Of a DNA stretch of 64,000 nucleotides, positions 1-8,739 are shown piece by piece (position 1 is the first letter of the stretch; the number at the start of each line of letters is the position of its first letter). Origin of the DNA: Sorangium cellulosum (GTDB taxonomy: Bacteria > Myxococcota_A > Polyangia > Polyangiales > Polyangiaceae); NCBI RefSeq assembly GCF_002950945.1, contig NZ_CP012673.1:9314501-9378500 (forward strand). The letters run 5' to 3'. Position numbers and translations under genes: made by a program. The notes below the pieces were generated by a model. The model did not search any database, was not told the DNA's origin, and was given only the letters and a program-made list of their open reading frames with translations.

Positions 1-513
1 GCCTTCGTGCGGCCGAACCTTCAAATCATCCCCGGGTCGAGGAGACGAGGTGCTCCTCTTCACGTCCCGGGTATCCAGAGCTCGGCTGTCCAGATGGATC
101 GGCGCTCCACGATGGCAAGCTGAGGGTGCAACGTGTAGGGACCGCGACCTGCCGTCCTCCCTTCGCCGCCCACATCGGAGGCGCCTGAGGCCGGCGGTGC
201 CAAGAGCACGTCATTGCATGGAAAAGTTCAGCAAGAGCCGCGCCATGCAGGCCCGCTGGACGAGCGCTGCGAGGATCGAGCGCCCCCCCCTGGGGCCGAT
301 TGCCTCACGTGACAAAATGCCGCGACCAGGACGCCGCCGTGGACTGTGCGCCGTTCAGGGGGTTACCCGGACGGAGAGCCGGTGTGATGACGCCCTGCGC
401 CGCGGGGAGCGCAAACGGTCCTGCCGTCCTGATCACCAGAGCTTGGCTGGACCATCACCCCATCGTCACATCCGCCGGGATCGGGCTCTTCGTGGGCGGG
501 CATGGCCGCCGAA
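1..513. other. Non-coding stretch at the left edge, nothing recognised
   Basis: Open frames exist on both strands, but none has a recognisable domain, a convincing ribosome binding site or a family-like composition. A short inverted repeat, GAGGAG with CTCCTC, lies near positions 40-60. The downstream part probably holds the 3' trailer of the metalloprotease gene that ends at 514. Confidence 0.4.
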
Positions 514-3500
514 TCACTGGATGCCCTTGAGCGTCGGATCCCCCAGCCTGTACGCCGACAGCGCCTGGCGTACGAAGACGGGCACCGAGACGTAGCTCTC
601 GAGCGCGACGCAGGCGCGGTTCGACGAGCACGTGCACTCGTAGAAATCGCTGTAGTCGTCGTCGCTCTCGTCCGCGTCGGCCTGGCATCCGGGGATGCCG
701 TCGCGCTCCGTGCCGCCGTCCGGCGCGACGGCGGCGATCGTGGGATCCCACCGGACGATCGGCTGCCCGCCCTCCGGGCGCAGCGTCACCTCGTGCCAGT
801 CCGCGTCGCCGTCGCCGTCGAGGTCGGGGCCGGGCGACGTGACGTAGGCCCTGGCCAGCAGCTCGTTCGCGTACTCCAGGATGCGCGCGCCGACGCCCTT
901 CTGTACGACCTTGCCGAAGAGGGTCTCGGTGCCGGACGTCTTCGCCACGAACACCTTCCCCGACGGGTGGTGGAGCTCGATCCGGTTCGTGAACCCAGGA
1001 TCGGTGTCCGCGCCGACCTCCCAGATCTGCATCATGTCGAGCCACTTCTGCTGCTCGTTCTCGGGCAGGTACAGCAGGGTCCAGGCGATCAGGAACTTCT
1101 GCTGCTCCCAGCCGACCTGCGGGTCGAGGACGGCGACCGCGGCGGGGGCGCGCGGGTCCCACGGCGCGCTGTCCGCCGCGCCGTAGACGCTGCACACGAT
1201 GCTCCCCGCGCCCGGGAAGCAGCTCTCCGGCCCGCTCTTGCTCCACCAGGAGGTCCAGCCCAGCGCGCTCGCCGGGTACCCGCTCTGATCCCGGACCGGC
1301 CGCCCGCGCTGGTCCGCCTCGACGCGCACGCCCTTGATGGCGTCGTCGCCGGTGAGGTTGTTCGCGAGCCAGCGGCGGTACCCGTCGGGGAAGACGTCGG
1401 CGAGCGAGACGGCGCGGTGGCGCGCGTCGAGGAAGTCGAGCCGCGAGTCGCTGATGAAGTTGTCGACGGACTCGGTCATCAGCATCGCCACCCACGCCTT
1501 GTCGTAATAGGAGCCCGCGTTGATCGTGTAGGCCGAGTCGTACTCGCCCTTGTCGTCCGCGAGGGCGCTCTCGAGCGGCTTGCCGCCGAGGGCGATGTCG
1601 CCGAAATACCCTGTCGCGCCGTTCGGGACGATCACCTGCGTCTCGCCGGGCTCGGTCAGGACGTCGCGCGCCGAGCGGAGCACGGTGTCGCCGTCCGGGA
1701 GGAAGTGCTCGCCAGGCTGCGGGCGCGCCAGCTGGAGCGTGAAGTGATCGAACGCGATCCCGGACGCGAGGAGGTTGTCCCTGAAGTTCCGGCCCGCGAC
1801 GCGGCCCCAGAAGGGTTCGAAGTCGACGCCGAGCTCCAGCGCGGCCTGGCGGTAGAGGTTGGCGATCAGGCCAAGCCCCTTGGCGCCGTCGCGCATCTTC
1901 GCGTTGTAGCGGTTCAGCGTCCGCTCGGACGCGGTGCGCACGCTGAAGGTCTGCCGGTCGCGCCGGTAGTTGTCGAAGATGTGGTTCACCTCCTGCTGTG
2001 TGATGAAGAAGTTGAACAGCTCGTAAGGGTCCGCGCCGTTGTCGTGCCGGTACACGCTGAGGTTGCCGAGATCGGCCCACCGGTCGGTCGCGAAGCCGTA
2101 CGGCACGCGGGTGCGCCCCGCGGGATCCACCGAGGGCCCGTTTGTGTCCTCGGGGGTCGAGAGCGTGCGCCACGGGACGTAATCGACCTTCTGCTGCCGG
2201 CACCGCGTGTACTTGCCGTCGACCGGCACGAGGTGGCCGTCGAGGACGGGGTGCCAGGCGCCGTCTCGCGCCTGGTCCCAGCCGGAGGGCATGTACGCGG
2301 TCGGATCGACCTCGACGCAGGTGTCCGGCCGGATCAGATCGTATTTGCTCTGCAGCGCCGAGTAGTGGATGTCCTTGCCGTCGTGCTCGGGCCGGATGCC
2401 GAGGATGCCGCCGAAGTTGTCGATCTTGGCGAGCGTGCCCTTGCCGCGCGGAGAGCCCGCCCGGTAGCTCGGGTCCGCGTGCACGGCGACGGCGTCGCCG
2501 TAGAACATCCGGGCCGCGGCGAAGTCGTAGGCGCCGAGCCCGACGAGGTCCTGCGTGGGCTCGCCGGCGTAGTCCATGGTCGACGAGTGCATGAACATCC
2601 AGATCAGGTTCTTCCGCTCTCCCTCCGTGACGGGATCGAAGTAGCGGGGCCCGACGCAGCGCTCGCCGTCGTCCGACAGCGTGTCGCACGCGGCCGTCAC
2701 CCGCCCGTTCTTCGTGCGCAGCTGCCAGTACTGCGGCCGGTAGCTCCAGGCGTCGGACGAGCTCACGAAGTTGTGGCGCAGGCCGATGGAGTGGCCCATC
2801 TCGTGGATGATCACGGCATAGTGCGCCCGCTGGGCGAGGTAGCGGCGCATGGCCTCCGCGCGCCGCGCCCGCTGCGCGGCGTCGCCCTCGCCGAAACGCC
2901 CGTGATCCTTCGCGAATTTCTCCTCCAGGAGGTCGGCGAGGGCCGCGGTCGCGAGCGGCGCCGGCGCCTCGTGCAGCACACACGCGCCGCGCCCGGCGAG
3001 CGCAATCTCCTTCAGGTTCCTGAGGTCGCGCTGCACGCTCGGGTTGGCCCCCTGGAGCGGCGAGGCGACGCGCATGACCTCGTCCGTGAGCGGCAGCCCC
3101 GAGACGCCGGTGAGCTGCTGGATCGCCTTCGTCGTGAGCTCCGCCTCGAGCGCCGTGCCCACCGCGGCCTTGCGGCGCGCCGCGTAGACCGCGCGCATGC
3201 TGTCCGGCGCGGTCGCGTCGGCGGCGATGGCGCGCACCTCCTTCGCGAGCCGCTCGAGGCGCTCGCGGAGGCGCGGGTCGCGCGCGACGTCGGCGTCGCC
3301 GCCGGGGAGGGCGCCCGGGTCGAGCCCGGCCGCCGCGGCGACGCGCCGGTCGAGCTCCTCCCGCGTGAGCCGCGGCAGCGCGCCGCCCTTCGAGGCGCCC
3401 TCGCTCGCCTGCGCCCACGCGCGCACGTAGCGGCCGTCGGTGATGTCCTCGGTGCTGAGCTCTCCCTGGATGTAGCGGGCCGTGTCGACGACGCCCTGGC

Positions 3501-5379
3501 TCCAGAGGTCGTTCACGTGGGTCCAGACGTTGATGCTCGACGCGATCTTCTCGCCGGTGAGCGGGTCTTCCGCGTCGCTGTAGATGCCCCAGGGCGAGGG
3601 CGACTGCGGCGCCTCGAAGCTGTTCACCTGGTGGTACCGCAGGTCGCCGATCCGCGCGTTCAGCGCCGCGTCGCAGGCCTCGATCAGCGCGGGGTCGCGC
3701 CCGGCCTGCTTGCGGCGCTCGTCGCGGCACATCCGGGCGGTCACGCCGGGCGGGAGCCGCCGGTCGCCGCACGCCGCCGCATCGTCCGCCTCGACGGGGC
3801 TGTGGCAGAGCACGAGCATCTCGGGCACCCTCGCGAGCGCGACGACGCCCGGCGAATAGCCGCGGCGGGCGGCGAGCGTGTCGGCGAGGGCGTCGCAGCC
3901 CGGGTCGCCGGGCGCGGCGCCGCGCCGGCACACGTCGACCTCGCGCGCGAGCGCGACGGCATCGGCGTTGTCGTCCATCTGCCCGTCGAGGATCGGGAAC
4001 GTCGCGGTGCATTGCCCGGCGTCGCCGTGCGTCCGCGCGCACTCGGCGTACCGCGCGGTGACGACGGCGCTGCGCAGGGCGACGTCCCACTCGTGAGCCG
4101 CCGCCGCCGTGGCGTCGAAGTAGTCGGGGTTGCTCTCCGAGGTGACGTACCACGGCTGGGGCACGGCCTTGCGCCGCTGGTAAGGCAAGGTGCAGCGCTG
4201 CTTGAAGGTGTCGCACCGGGAGCCGGGGCCCACCAGGGCCAGGTCGCCTTCCCATTCCAGGGTCGCCCCGGTGACGGCCTCGCATTCGTCCTCGGTCCCG
4301 TTGCCGTCCAGGTCGCGGTGCGGATCCGCGCCGCTCGGGGTGGTCTCCGGCGTGAAGCACGGGATCTCGCCCGTCATGTTCTCCGGATCGGCGTAATAGT
4401 GGCTGCGTTCCCAGAGGTTGTAGCGGGTGATCATGCGGTGCCACCGGGTGTCGCTCATGCCGTAGTTGCGGGCGTACCCGTAGCGCTCCCGGACGAACGC
4501 GCCGTAGGCCTGGAAGCGGTAGCCGTCCCACTCGGCGGGCTCGTAATCGCGGTCGACGACGCGGCGGAACGACTGCCGGAGGGTGATCTCGACCGGGTTG
4601 CACGAGCCGCTCGGCGCGGCGCCGCCCGCGAAATCGGCGTCGAGCATGCAGGCCGGGAGGCTGTCGATCCCCCAGCCGAGGTGGCTCAGGTCCACGATCT
4701 GGGGCATGGCGAAGGCCTTGTTGGTGACGTCGAGATAGCCCTCGTCGCCGTCGAACCGGGGCGCGTCGGGGTGGCTCGGGTCGCTCACGTAGTAGGCGAG
4801 CGGCTCGTAGCGCACTCCGCCGTGGACGCCGAGGAGCGACAGCGTGTCGAAATCGTAGGAGTCGACGTTCAGGCTCTTCGACCAGTCGACCCGCATGTAC
4901 TCGCGCTCGTACCAGGGACGGTCCGTCGTGTTCTCGACGATGACGTTGCTCTCCTCCCCTGTCGTGCGGTTGTACTCGGGCTGGACGTCGAAATGAGAGA
5001 GGATCTTGTAGGCGACGGCCACGACGCCATCGTCCGTGGCGGCGCCGGCGCCCTTGCCGTCGGTGCCGTTCACGCGCTCGTAGGTGATGCGCCCGACCAG
5101 CAGATCTTCCTGGACCACCCACTTGATGCGCGCGACGTCCGCCTGCGCGTAGGACGAGGAGAAGAGCCCGTCCTGCGCTGCGCCATAACCCACATCGATC
5201 ACCGTGGTCCGCGCCCAGAACTCCGGATCATCCGCCTTGCTCTGCAGATCCGGGCCGACGAAGAACGATTTCTTCAGCGCGTTCGCCTGGACTTGATCGA
5301 TCGAGGGTCGCTCCTCGGCGCAGCCGGCCGTCCACACGACGGCGGCCGCCAGCAATGCTCGTCTCCCGCTCCAACCCAT
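514..5379 (-). CDS. Large zinc-dependent metalloprotease lipoprotein
   Basis: This encodes about 1621 residues. The zinc-protease signature HEMGHSIGLRH lies at residues 859-869 and gives the two histidine ligands, the catalytic Glu and the third histidine of metzincin-type enzymes. The N-terminus is a lipoprotein signal ending in WTAGC, so the mature protein should be anchored to a membrane and face the periplasm or outside. The ATG at 5379 is chosen over upstream starts because it has an AGGAGGG ribosome binding site and directly begins the signal peptide; the frame is open further up to 5811. The overall type resembles the large DUF5117/DUF4953-like zinc proteases of Gram-negative bacteria, with long flanking regions I cannot assign. 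A protein-degrading role is inferred, and the substrate is unknown. No operon partner lies downstream. Confidence 0.85.
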   Translation of the reverse strand: MGWSGRRALLAAAVVWTAGCAEERPSIDQVQANALKKSFFVGPDLQSKADDPEFWARTTVIDVGYGAAQDGLFSSSYAQADVARIKWVVQEDLLVGRITYERVNGTDGKGAGAATDDGVVAVAYKILSHFDVQPEYNRTTGEESNVIVENTTDRPWYEREYMRVDWSKSLNVDSYDFDTLSLLGVHGGVRYEPLAYYVSDPSHPDAPRFDGDEGYLDVTNKAFAMPQIVDLSHLGWGIDSLPACMLDADFAGGAAPSGSCNPVEITLRQSFRRVVDRDYEPAEWDGYRFQAYGAFVRERYGYARNYGMSDTRWHRMITRYNLWERSHYYADPENMTGEIPCFTPETTPSGADPHRDLDGNGTEDECEAVTGATLEWEGDLALVGPGSRCDTFKQRCTLPYQRRKAVPQPWYVTSESNPDYFDATAAAAHEWDVALRSAVVTARYAECARTHGDAGQCTATFPILDGQMDDNADAVALAREVDVCRRGAAPGDPGCDALADTLAARRGYSPGVVALARVPEMLVLCHSPVEADDAAACGDRRLPPGVTARMCRDERRKQAGRDPALIEACDAALNARIGDLRYHQVNSFEAPQSPSPWGIYSDAEDPLTGEKIASSINVWTHVNDLWSQGVVDTARYIQGELSTEDITDGRYVRAWAQASEGASKGGALPRLTREELDRRVAAAAGLDPGALPGGDADVARDPRLRERLERLAKEVRAIAADATAPDSMRAVYAARRKAAVGTALEAELTTKAIQQLTGVSGLPLTDEVMRVASPLQGANPSVQRDLRNLKEIALAGRGACVLHEAPAPLATAALADLLEEKFAKDHGRFGEGDAAQRARRAEAMRRYLAQRAHYAVIIHEMGHSIGLRHNFVSSSDAWSYRPQYWQLRTKNGRVTAACDTLSDDGERCVGPRYFDPVTEGERKNLIWMFMHSSTMDYAGEPTQDLVGLGAYDFAAARMFYGDAVAVHADPSYRAGSPRGKGTLAKIDNFGGILGIRPEHDGKDIHYSALQSKYDLIRPDTCVEVDPTAYMPSGWDQARDGAWHPVLDGHLVPVDGKYTRCRQQKVDYVPWRTLSTPEDTNGPSVDPAGRTRVPYGFATDRWADLGNLSVYRHDNGADPYELFNFFITQQEVNHIFDNYRRDRQTFSVRTASERTLNRYNAKMRDGAKGLGLIANLYRQAALELGVDFEPFWGRVAGRNFRDNLLASGIAFDHFTLQLARPQPGEHFLPDGDTVLRSARDVLTEPGETQVIVPNGATGYFGDIALGGKPLESALADDKGEYDSAYTINAGSYYDKAWVAMLMTESVDNFISDSRLDFLDARHRAVSLADVFPDGYRRWLANNLTGDDAIKGVRVEADQRGRPVRDQSGYPASALGWTSWWSKSGPESCFPGAGSIVCSVYGAADSAPWDPRAPAAVAVLDPQVGWEQQKFLIAWTLLYLPENEQQKWLDMMQIWEVGADTDPGFTNRIELHHPSGKVFVAKTSGTETLFGKVVQKGVGARILEYANELLARAYVTSPGPDLDGDGDADWHEVTLRPEGGQPIVRWDPTIAAVAPDGGTERDGIPGCQADADESDDDYSDFYECTCSSNRACVALESYVSVPVFVRQALSAYRLGDPTLKGIQ

Positions 5380-5664
5380 CGCAGAGCCCTCCTCTTTCGC
5401 GCTCGACTCCGAGCGTGCATGCCCGCACGAGAACCTCGTCGTCCACGCGCGATCTGCCGTGATGACCGCCCTGGGCGCGCGACGGACGTGGTTGATCGTC
5501 CGCGCGGGGACAGCGGCATACGGCGTGCCATGGACGCGAGTCGCCGGGGGCCGCGGGAGATTTCCTTGGGTTGAAGAGCACTTGCGAGGGGCGACGGCCG
5601 GTGGCTCGACCGGAGCTGCGGCGGGGATCGTTAGGCGACTGACGGAGGGGATACCCAGCCGAAC

Positions 5665-5910
5665 GCGCCGTCGGGTGGGGCCGCGCGGCGGGGGCGGGCG
5701 GGCGCTGGCCAATCGGCAAGACTGGGACGAAGGAGCTTGCGCTGGGAACACCACCCGGCATGTCTCCCTTCGGGCCTTGCCCGCTGGGACGTTATGGTGC
5801 GCGCCACACAAGGCGCGCCTGGGACGTGGAGGTGACTGGGGACTTATGGCACCTCGGTCGGTGCTCGGCGCGCCCGCCCGCCCCCGCCGCGCGACCCCAC
5901 CCGACGGCGC
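5665..5910. repeat. Long hairpin element, copy 1 (structured RNA or MITE-like)
   Basis: Arms 5665-5705 and 5870-5910 are inverted repeats of 41 bp with a single mismatch (A at 5894). They enclose a 164-nt loop. The loop contains nested hairpins: GCGCGCC with GGCGCGC near 5800-5818, and GCACC with GGTGC at 5849-5864. Block 5733-5826 matches 24490-24583 in copy 2 without gaps at 85 of 94 positions (hand count), and 5843-5867 matches 24600-24624 at 23 of 25. The arms differ between the copies but stay paired. The element lies in the 688-bp gap between the divergent genes starting at 5379 and 6068. Whether it is transcribed is unknown. Confidence 0.8.
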
Positions 5911-6067
5911 TCACGTTGGAGATCTGGGGAAGAGAGGGGGATCTGATCGCGGGGGCGCACGGGAGGGGGCGCCGGGCAGCTCGGCACCAGCGGGACCCAA
6001 AGAGCAGCGGCCGGGGGGGCAGGGATGCGGTATCGAATCGACCGCCTGCACGATCGCGAGGAACCCA

Positions 6068-6589
6068 GTGACTGAGGGAGAGGTACTGCTCTCGAACGCC
6101 GACGGCGCCATCCTGGCCCACGGGGACGAGGTGCTCGTCTGCGACTGCCAGGGGGACGGGCTCGACCTGGCCGTACGACGCGTCGCCACGTTCGCGCTGG
6201 TCGCCTCGATCATCATCGCCAGCATCGTCACGGCCAGGGCAGCACCCCTGCCCATCCTCTTCATCGCCGTGACCTGGGCCGCCGGCGCCACGGCAGCCCT
6301 GCTGGCCGTCCGACGACGACGCCGGCTCCACGGGGTGTTCCGGCTCGACTTCGAACGGGGCGAGATCGTCCAGGAAGGTCGCGGGTTTCGGCGGATTTTT
6401 CCGATGGGGACGGTCGTTGGGGTATCGACGCCGCCGGCCTTGGACGCGGAGGTCGACGAGCCCGGGCTGGCGCCGCGATGGCTGCTCCTTCATCTGGCGA
6501 ACGGAGAGACGCTGCGCCTGGGGAGGGCGCCGGCCTACGCGCTCGGGCCGGCGCTCGCGTTCCTCAAGCGGGCCGGCGTCGAGGCGTGA
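6068..6589 (+). CDS. Small membrane protein with two membrane segments, function unknown
   Basis: This encodes about 173 residues. A GTG at 6068 is preceded by CGAGGA at good spacing; the longer open frame back to 5459 runs through the hairpin element and has no family-like content. After about 35 soluble residues there are two adjacent hydrophobic segments (about residues 38-58 and 60-80) followed by an Arg-rich stop-transfer stretch. A cytoplasmic domain of about 85 residues follows, containing LDFERGEIVQEGRGF. That layout resembles small bacterial proteins with a membrane hairpin and a PH-like or DUF-type soluble domain, but I do not recognise the family. It converges on the lipoprotein gene ending at 6617 with only 27 bp between. 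Confidence 0.6.
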   Translation: MTEGEVLLSNADGAILAHGDEVLVCDCQGDGLDLAVRRVATFALVASIIIASIVTARAAPLPILFIAVTWAAGATAALLAVRRRRRLHGVFRLDFERGEIVQEGRGFRRIFPMGTVVGVSTPPALDAEVDEPGLAPRWLLLHLANGETLRLGRAPAYALGPALAFLKRAGVEA

Positions 6590-6616
6590 CGAGGCGGCCC
6601 TCGGCGGGGCGCGCGA

Positions 6617-8185
6617 TCAGGGCGAGGTGAGGCTGGGGTACGGCGGACCGAAGTTCCCCATGATGTCCCGCCTCTTGGCGAGGTACGGCGTCTTCATCGT
6701 CGGATCGGCGTAGATGGGACGGACGATGCAGGTGTTGGTGCCGCACTCACCCGGGTCGGGGAAGACCACGTCGGCGACCAGCCAGAACATGTCGCCCGAG
6801 TCGTTCCGGGTGAACGCAACCGGCCGCTCGGGGTCGTAGAAGCCGGTGAAACCGAGGTCGGCCCCGAGCTCGCCGTTGCAGAAGATCTTCACCCGCGGGT
6901 GCACGTCCGTGGGCGAGGCGCCGCCGAAGTAGTCCACGCCGACCCGCATCCACCCGGCCTTGGGCGGGAAATCGACGTTGATGTTCTCCGGCGCGCAGAA
7001 GCTCGAATCGTCGGGGTCGCTCACGTCGTAGTCGCAGAAGATGTTGTCCAGGTCGAGCCGCGGGTTGTGGCAGCCTCTGCCGTGGTCCCGCCACAGCTCC
7101 CCGACGTTGCGAGGCGCGTAGAAGCAGGTGTTGTTGGTCTCCTCCGGATCCAGGAACCAGTTCACGGGGTCGGGCGGCGTCGCCGTGTCGCTGAACCACG
7201 TGATGCTCGGGTCGTCCGCGAGGCTGCTGATCGTGCAGTTGGCGTAGCCGCACGCGACGTTCGAGCCGCCGATCGTCCAGGGCTGGGTGTTGTTCGGCTT
7301 GTGGAGGTAGAGGTCGAGGTCGACGCTGGTCGGCTCGTGCTCCCACTCGAGCTCGACGCGGAGGCCGCGCGCCCCGACGAAGAGCGGGTACGCGCACGTC
7401 TCGGTCTCGCCGTTCGCGAGGCCCTTCGTGTACGTCACCGTGTACTCGCCCGACTGCAGCGGCTTGAAGTCGTCCGCGTCCGCACCGCCGACCGAGGGGC
7501 ACGGGTCCACGCCCGGAGGGCACGCCACCGTCCACACCTCGGTGCCCGCGACCGCATCCGCGCCGAACGCGCCGATGCCCGTCCTCAGGTCGACGTTCGC
7601 GAACGGCGCCGCCTGGATCGGATGGCACCCCCGGAGATCGTTGTCGTAGCAGCTCTCGTCCGCGTGCACGCCGCCGACGCACGGGCCCCACGTGCCCGTC
7701 TCGTCGCAGAGCTGCGTGCCGGGGAAGCACCCCTCGTGGCGCCGGTACGACGGGTCGCCGCGGAAGCAGGCGTGCGCCTGGCCCGCGATGCACGCGCACG
7801 TCTCGTCGATCACCCCGTTGCAGTCGTCGTCCAGGCCGTCGTGGTCCACGCCGTTCTCGTCGACGCCGCAGAGCTCCACGGGGCCGCACTCGCTCCCGCA
7901 CGGGTTCACCGTCACATCCCCCGGATCTTCAACGCCCCCGTCGATGTCGATGTCGCCGCCCAGCCCGCCGAAGTCGGGCTCGCCGCCCATCCCGCTCGCC
8001 CCAGCGCCCGAGCCGCCAGCGCCGCCGGCGCCGCCGGCGCCGCCCGCGTTCGACGTACCCGTCGTCGTCGTCTCGCCGAAATCGTGGCGAATGCCTTCGG
8101 CGCTGCAGCCGGCCGCGATGCCGGCCCCCGCAGCGGCGGCTGTCATCACGACGGGGAGCACGGAGTAGATACGAAAACGAAACAT
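6617..8185 (-). CDS. MopE-like Cys-rich secreted lipoprotein, paralogue A
   Basis: This encodes about 522 residues. The ATG at 8185 follows a GGAGG site and begins a signal peptide ending in a lipobox-like IAAGC. Next comes a Gly/Ala/Ser-rich linker (about residues 45-80), a flexible spacer typical of polyangial surface proteins. At about residues 115-130 lies DDDCNGVIDETC, the acidic Cys motif of MopE-type putative metal-binding repeats, followed by a Cys-rich stretch with CFPGTQLCDETGTWGPC. The remaining 350 residues carry a beta-rich region with scattered Cys. The protein is collinear with the one encoded at 8735-10243, so the pair arose by tandem duplication. A surface metal-binding or structural role is inferred. 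No enzyme motif was seen. Confidence 0.8.
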   Translation of the reverse strand: MFRFRIYSVLPVVMTAAAAGAGIAAGCSAEGIRHDFGETTTTGTSNAGGAGGAGGAGGSGAGASGMGGEPDFGGLGGDIDIDGGVEDPGDVTVNPCGSECGPVELCGVDENGVDHDGLDDDCNGVIDETCACIAGQAHACFRGDPSYRRHEGCFPGTQLCDETGTWGPCVGGVHADESCYDNDLRGCHPIQAAPFANVDLRTGIGAFGADAVAGTEVWTVACPPGVDPCPSVGGADADDFKPLQSGEYTVTYTKGLANGETETCAYPLFVGARGLRVELEWEHEPTSVDLDLYLHKPNNTQPWTIGGSNVACGYANCTISSLADDPSITWFSDTATPPDPVNWFLDPEETNNTCFYAPRNVGELWRDHGRGCHNPRLDLDNIFCDYDVSDPDDSSFCAPENINVDFPPKAGWMRVGVDYFGGASPTDVHPRVKIFCNGELGADLGFTGFYDPERPVAFTRNDSGDMFWLVADVVFPDPGECGTNTCIVRPIYADPTMKTPYLAKRRDIMGNFGPPYPSLTSP

Positions 8186-8734
8186 GATGCCTCCACTTGA
8201 GGGGACATGGCGCGGCGTCGCGGCAGGGCTCGCGCCCGTAAGCGCCACGACAGGAGGACCGTAGCTTAGCAAAGTGCAGACGCCACGGCGCGCTCACAGG
8301 CGCGATCGCGCCCGGGGACGGCGGATCGTGCGCCTCGACCTTCAGCCGGGTGACAAACGGAATGATTTTGCAGGTTCAGGAAGGCACGAGCACGATCCCC
8401 CATCGCCCCTCGGCCGACGCCGGCGACGACGAGCCGCCGCGCGCCAGGCCGCAGAGGGACGTGATCAGGAAAATCACTACGCCGTCATTGCGCCTCGACG
8501 AGTTCCCCAGGACGACCCCGGGTCGACCTCGCCCCGGCGGCGCCGCGGCCGTCACCGCGCAACGGCAGGACGGGGTGCGGCGCGCGCCGGCCACGCGCCG
8601 CCGGCCGGGAGGCGGGTCGCCGGCGCTCCGGGGGGGAGCTCTGAGCGCCGCCGCTCCGGGGGAGCTTTGAGCGCCGCCGCTCCCGGAGGGAGCTCTGAGC
8701 GCCGCCGCTCAGGGGGAGCTCTGAGCGCCGCCGC
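8186..8734. other. Intergenic stretch with tandem hairpin repeats near its right end
   Basis: This gap of about 550 bp separates the two MopE-like paralogues. It holds no convincing gene. The left end is the 5' region of the 6617-8185 gene. The minus-strand hexamer TAAGCT at 8263-8268 is a possible -10 box, preceded by TTTGC as in the paralogue's promoter region. The right end carries the hairpin repeats listed separately. Confidence 0.4.
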
Positions 8735-8739
8735 TCAGG
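8631..8739. repeat. Four tandem copies of a GC-rich hairpin after the paralogue B stop codon
   Basis: The unit is GGGGGAGCTCTGAG followed by CGCCGCCGCTC, about 26-29 bp, repeated four times with slight changes. Each unit contains GAGCG-CCGC-CGCTC, a 5-bp stem with a 4-nt loop, extended to 6 bp where the flanks are T and A. The stop codon of the minus-strand gene at 8735 lies inside the last unit, so the array starts right at its 3' end. An expanded terminator or a slippage-generated array are both possible. Confidence 0.7.

Noticed and set aside
502-5574. Long plus-strand frame of 1690 codons opposite the metalloprotease gene
   Set aside because: Composition is Arg/Ala/Val-rich without any domain; it is the antisense shadow common in high-GC genes. 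The opposite strand has a signal peptide, ribosome site and zinc motif.
5708-5830. Conserved minus-strand peptide in both hairpin copies (ARRETCR and FPAQA/FSAQA blocks)
   Set aside because: The peptides match because the DNA loop is conserved; the frames then continue into the differing arms and have no ribosome site. Conservation of base pairing in the arms argues for structure, not protein.
5665-5910. Retron or group II intron
   Set aside because: No reverse transcriptase gene lies near either copy, and no domain V-like hairpin was recognised.
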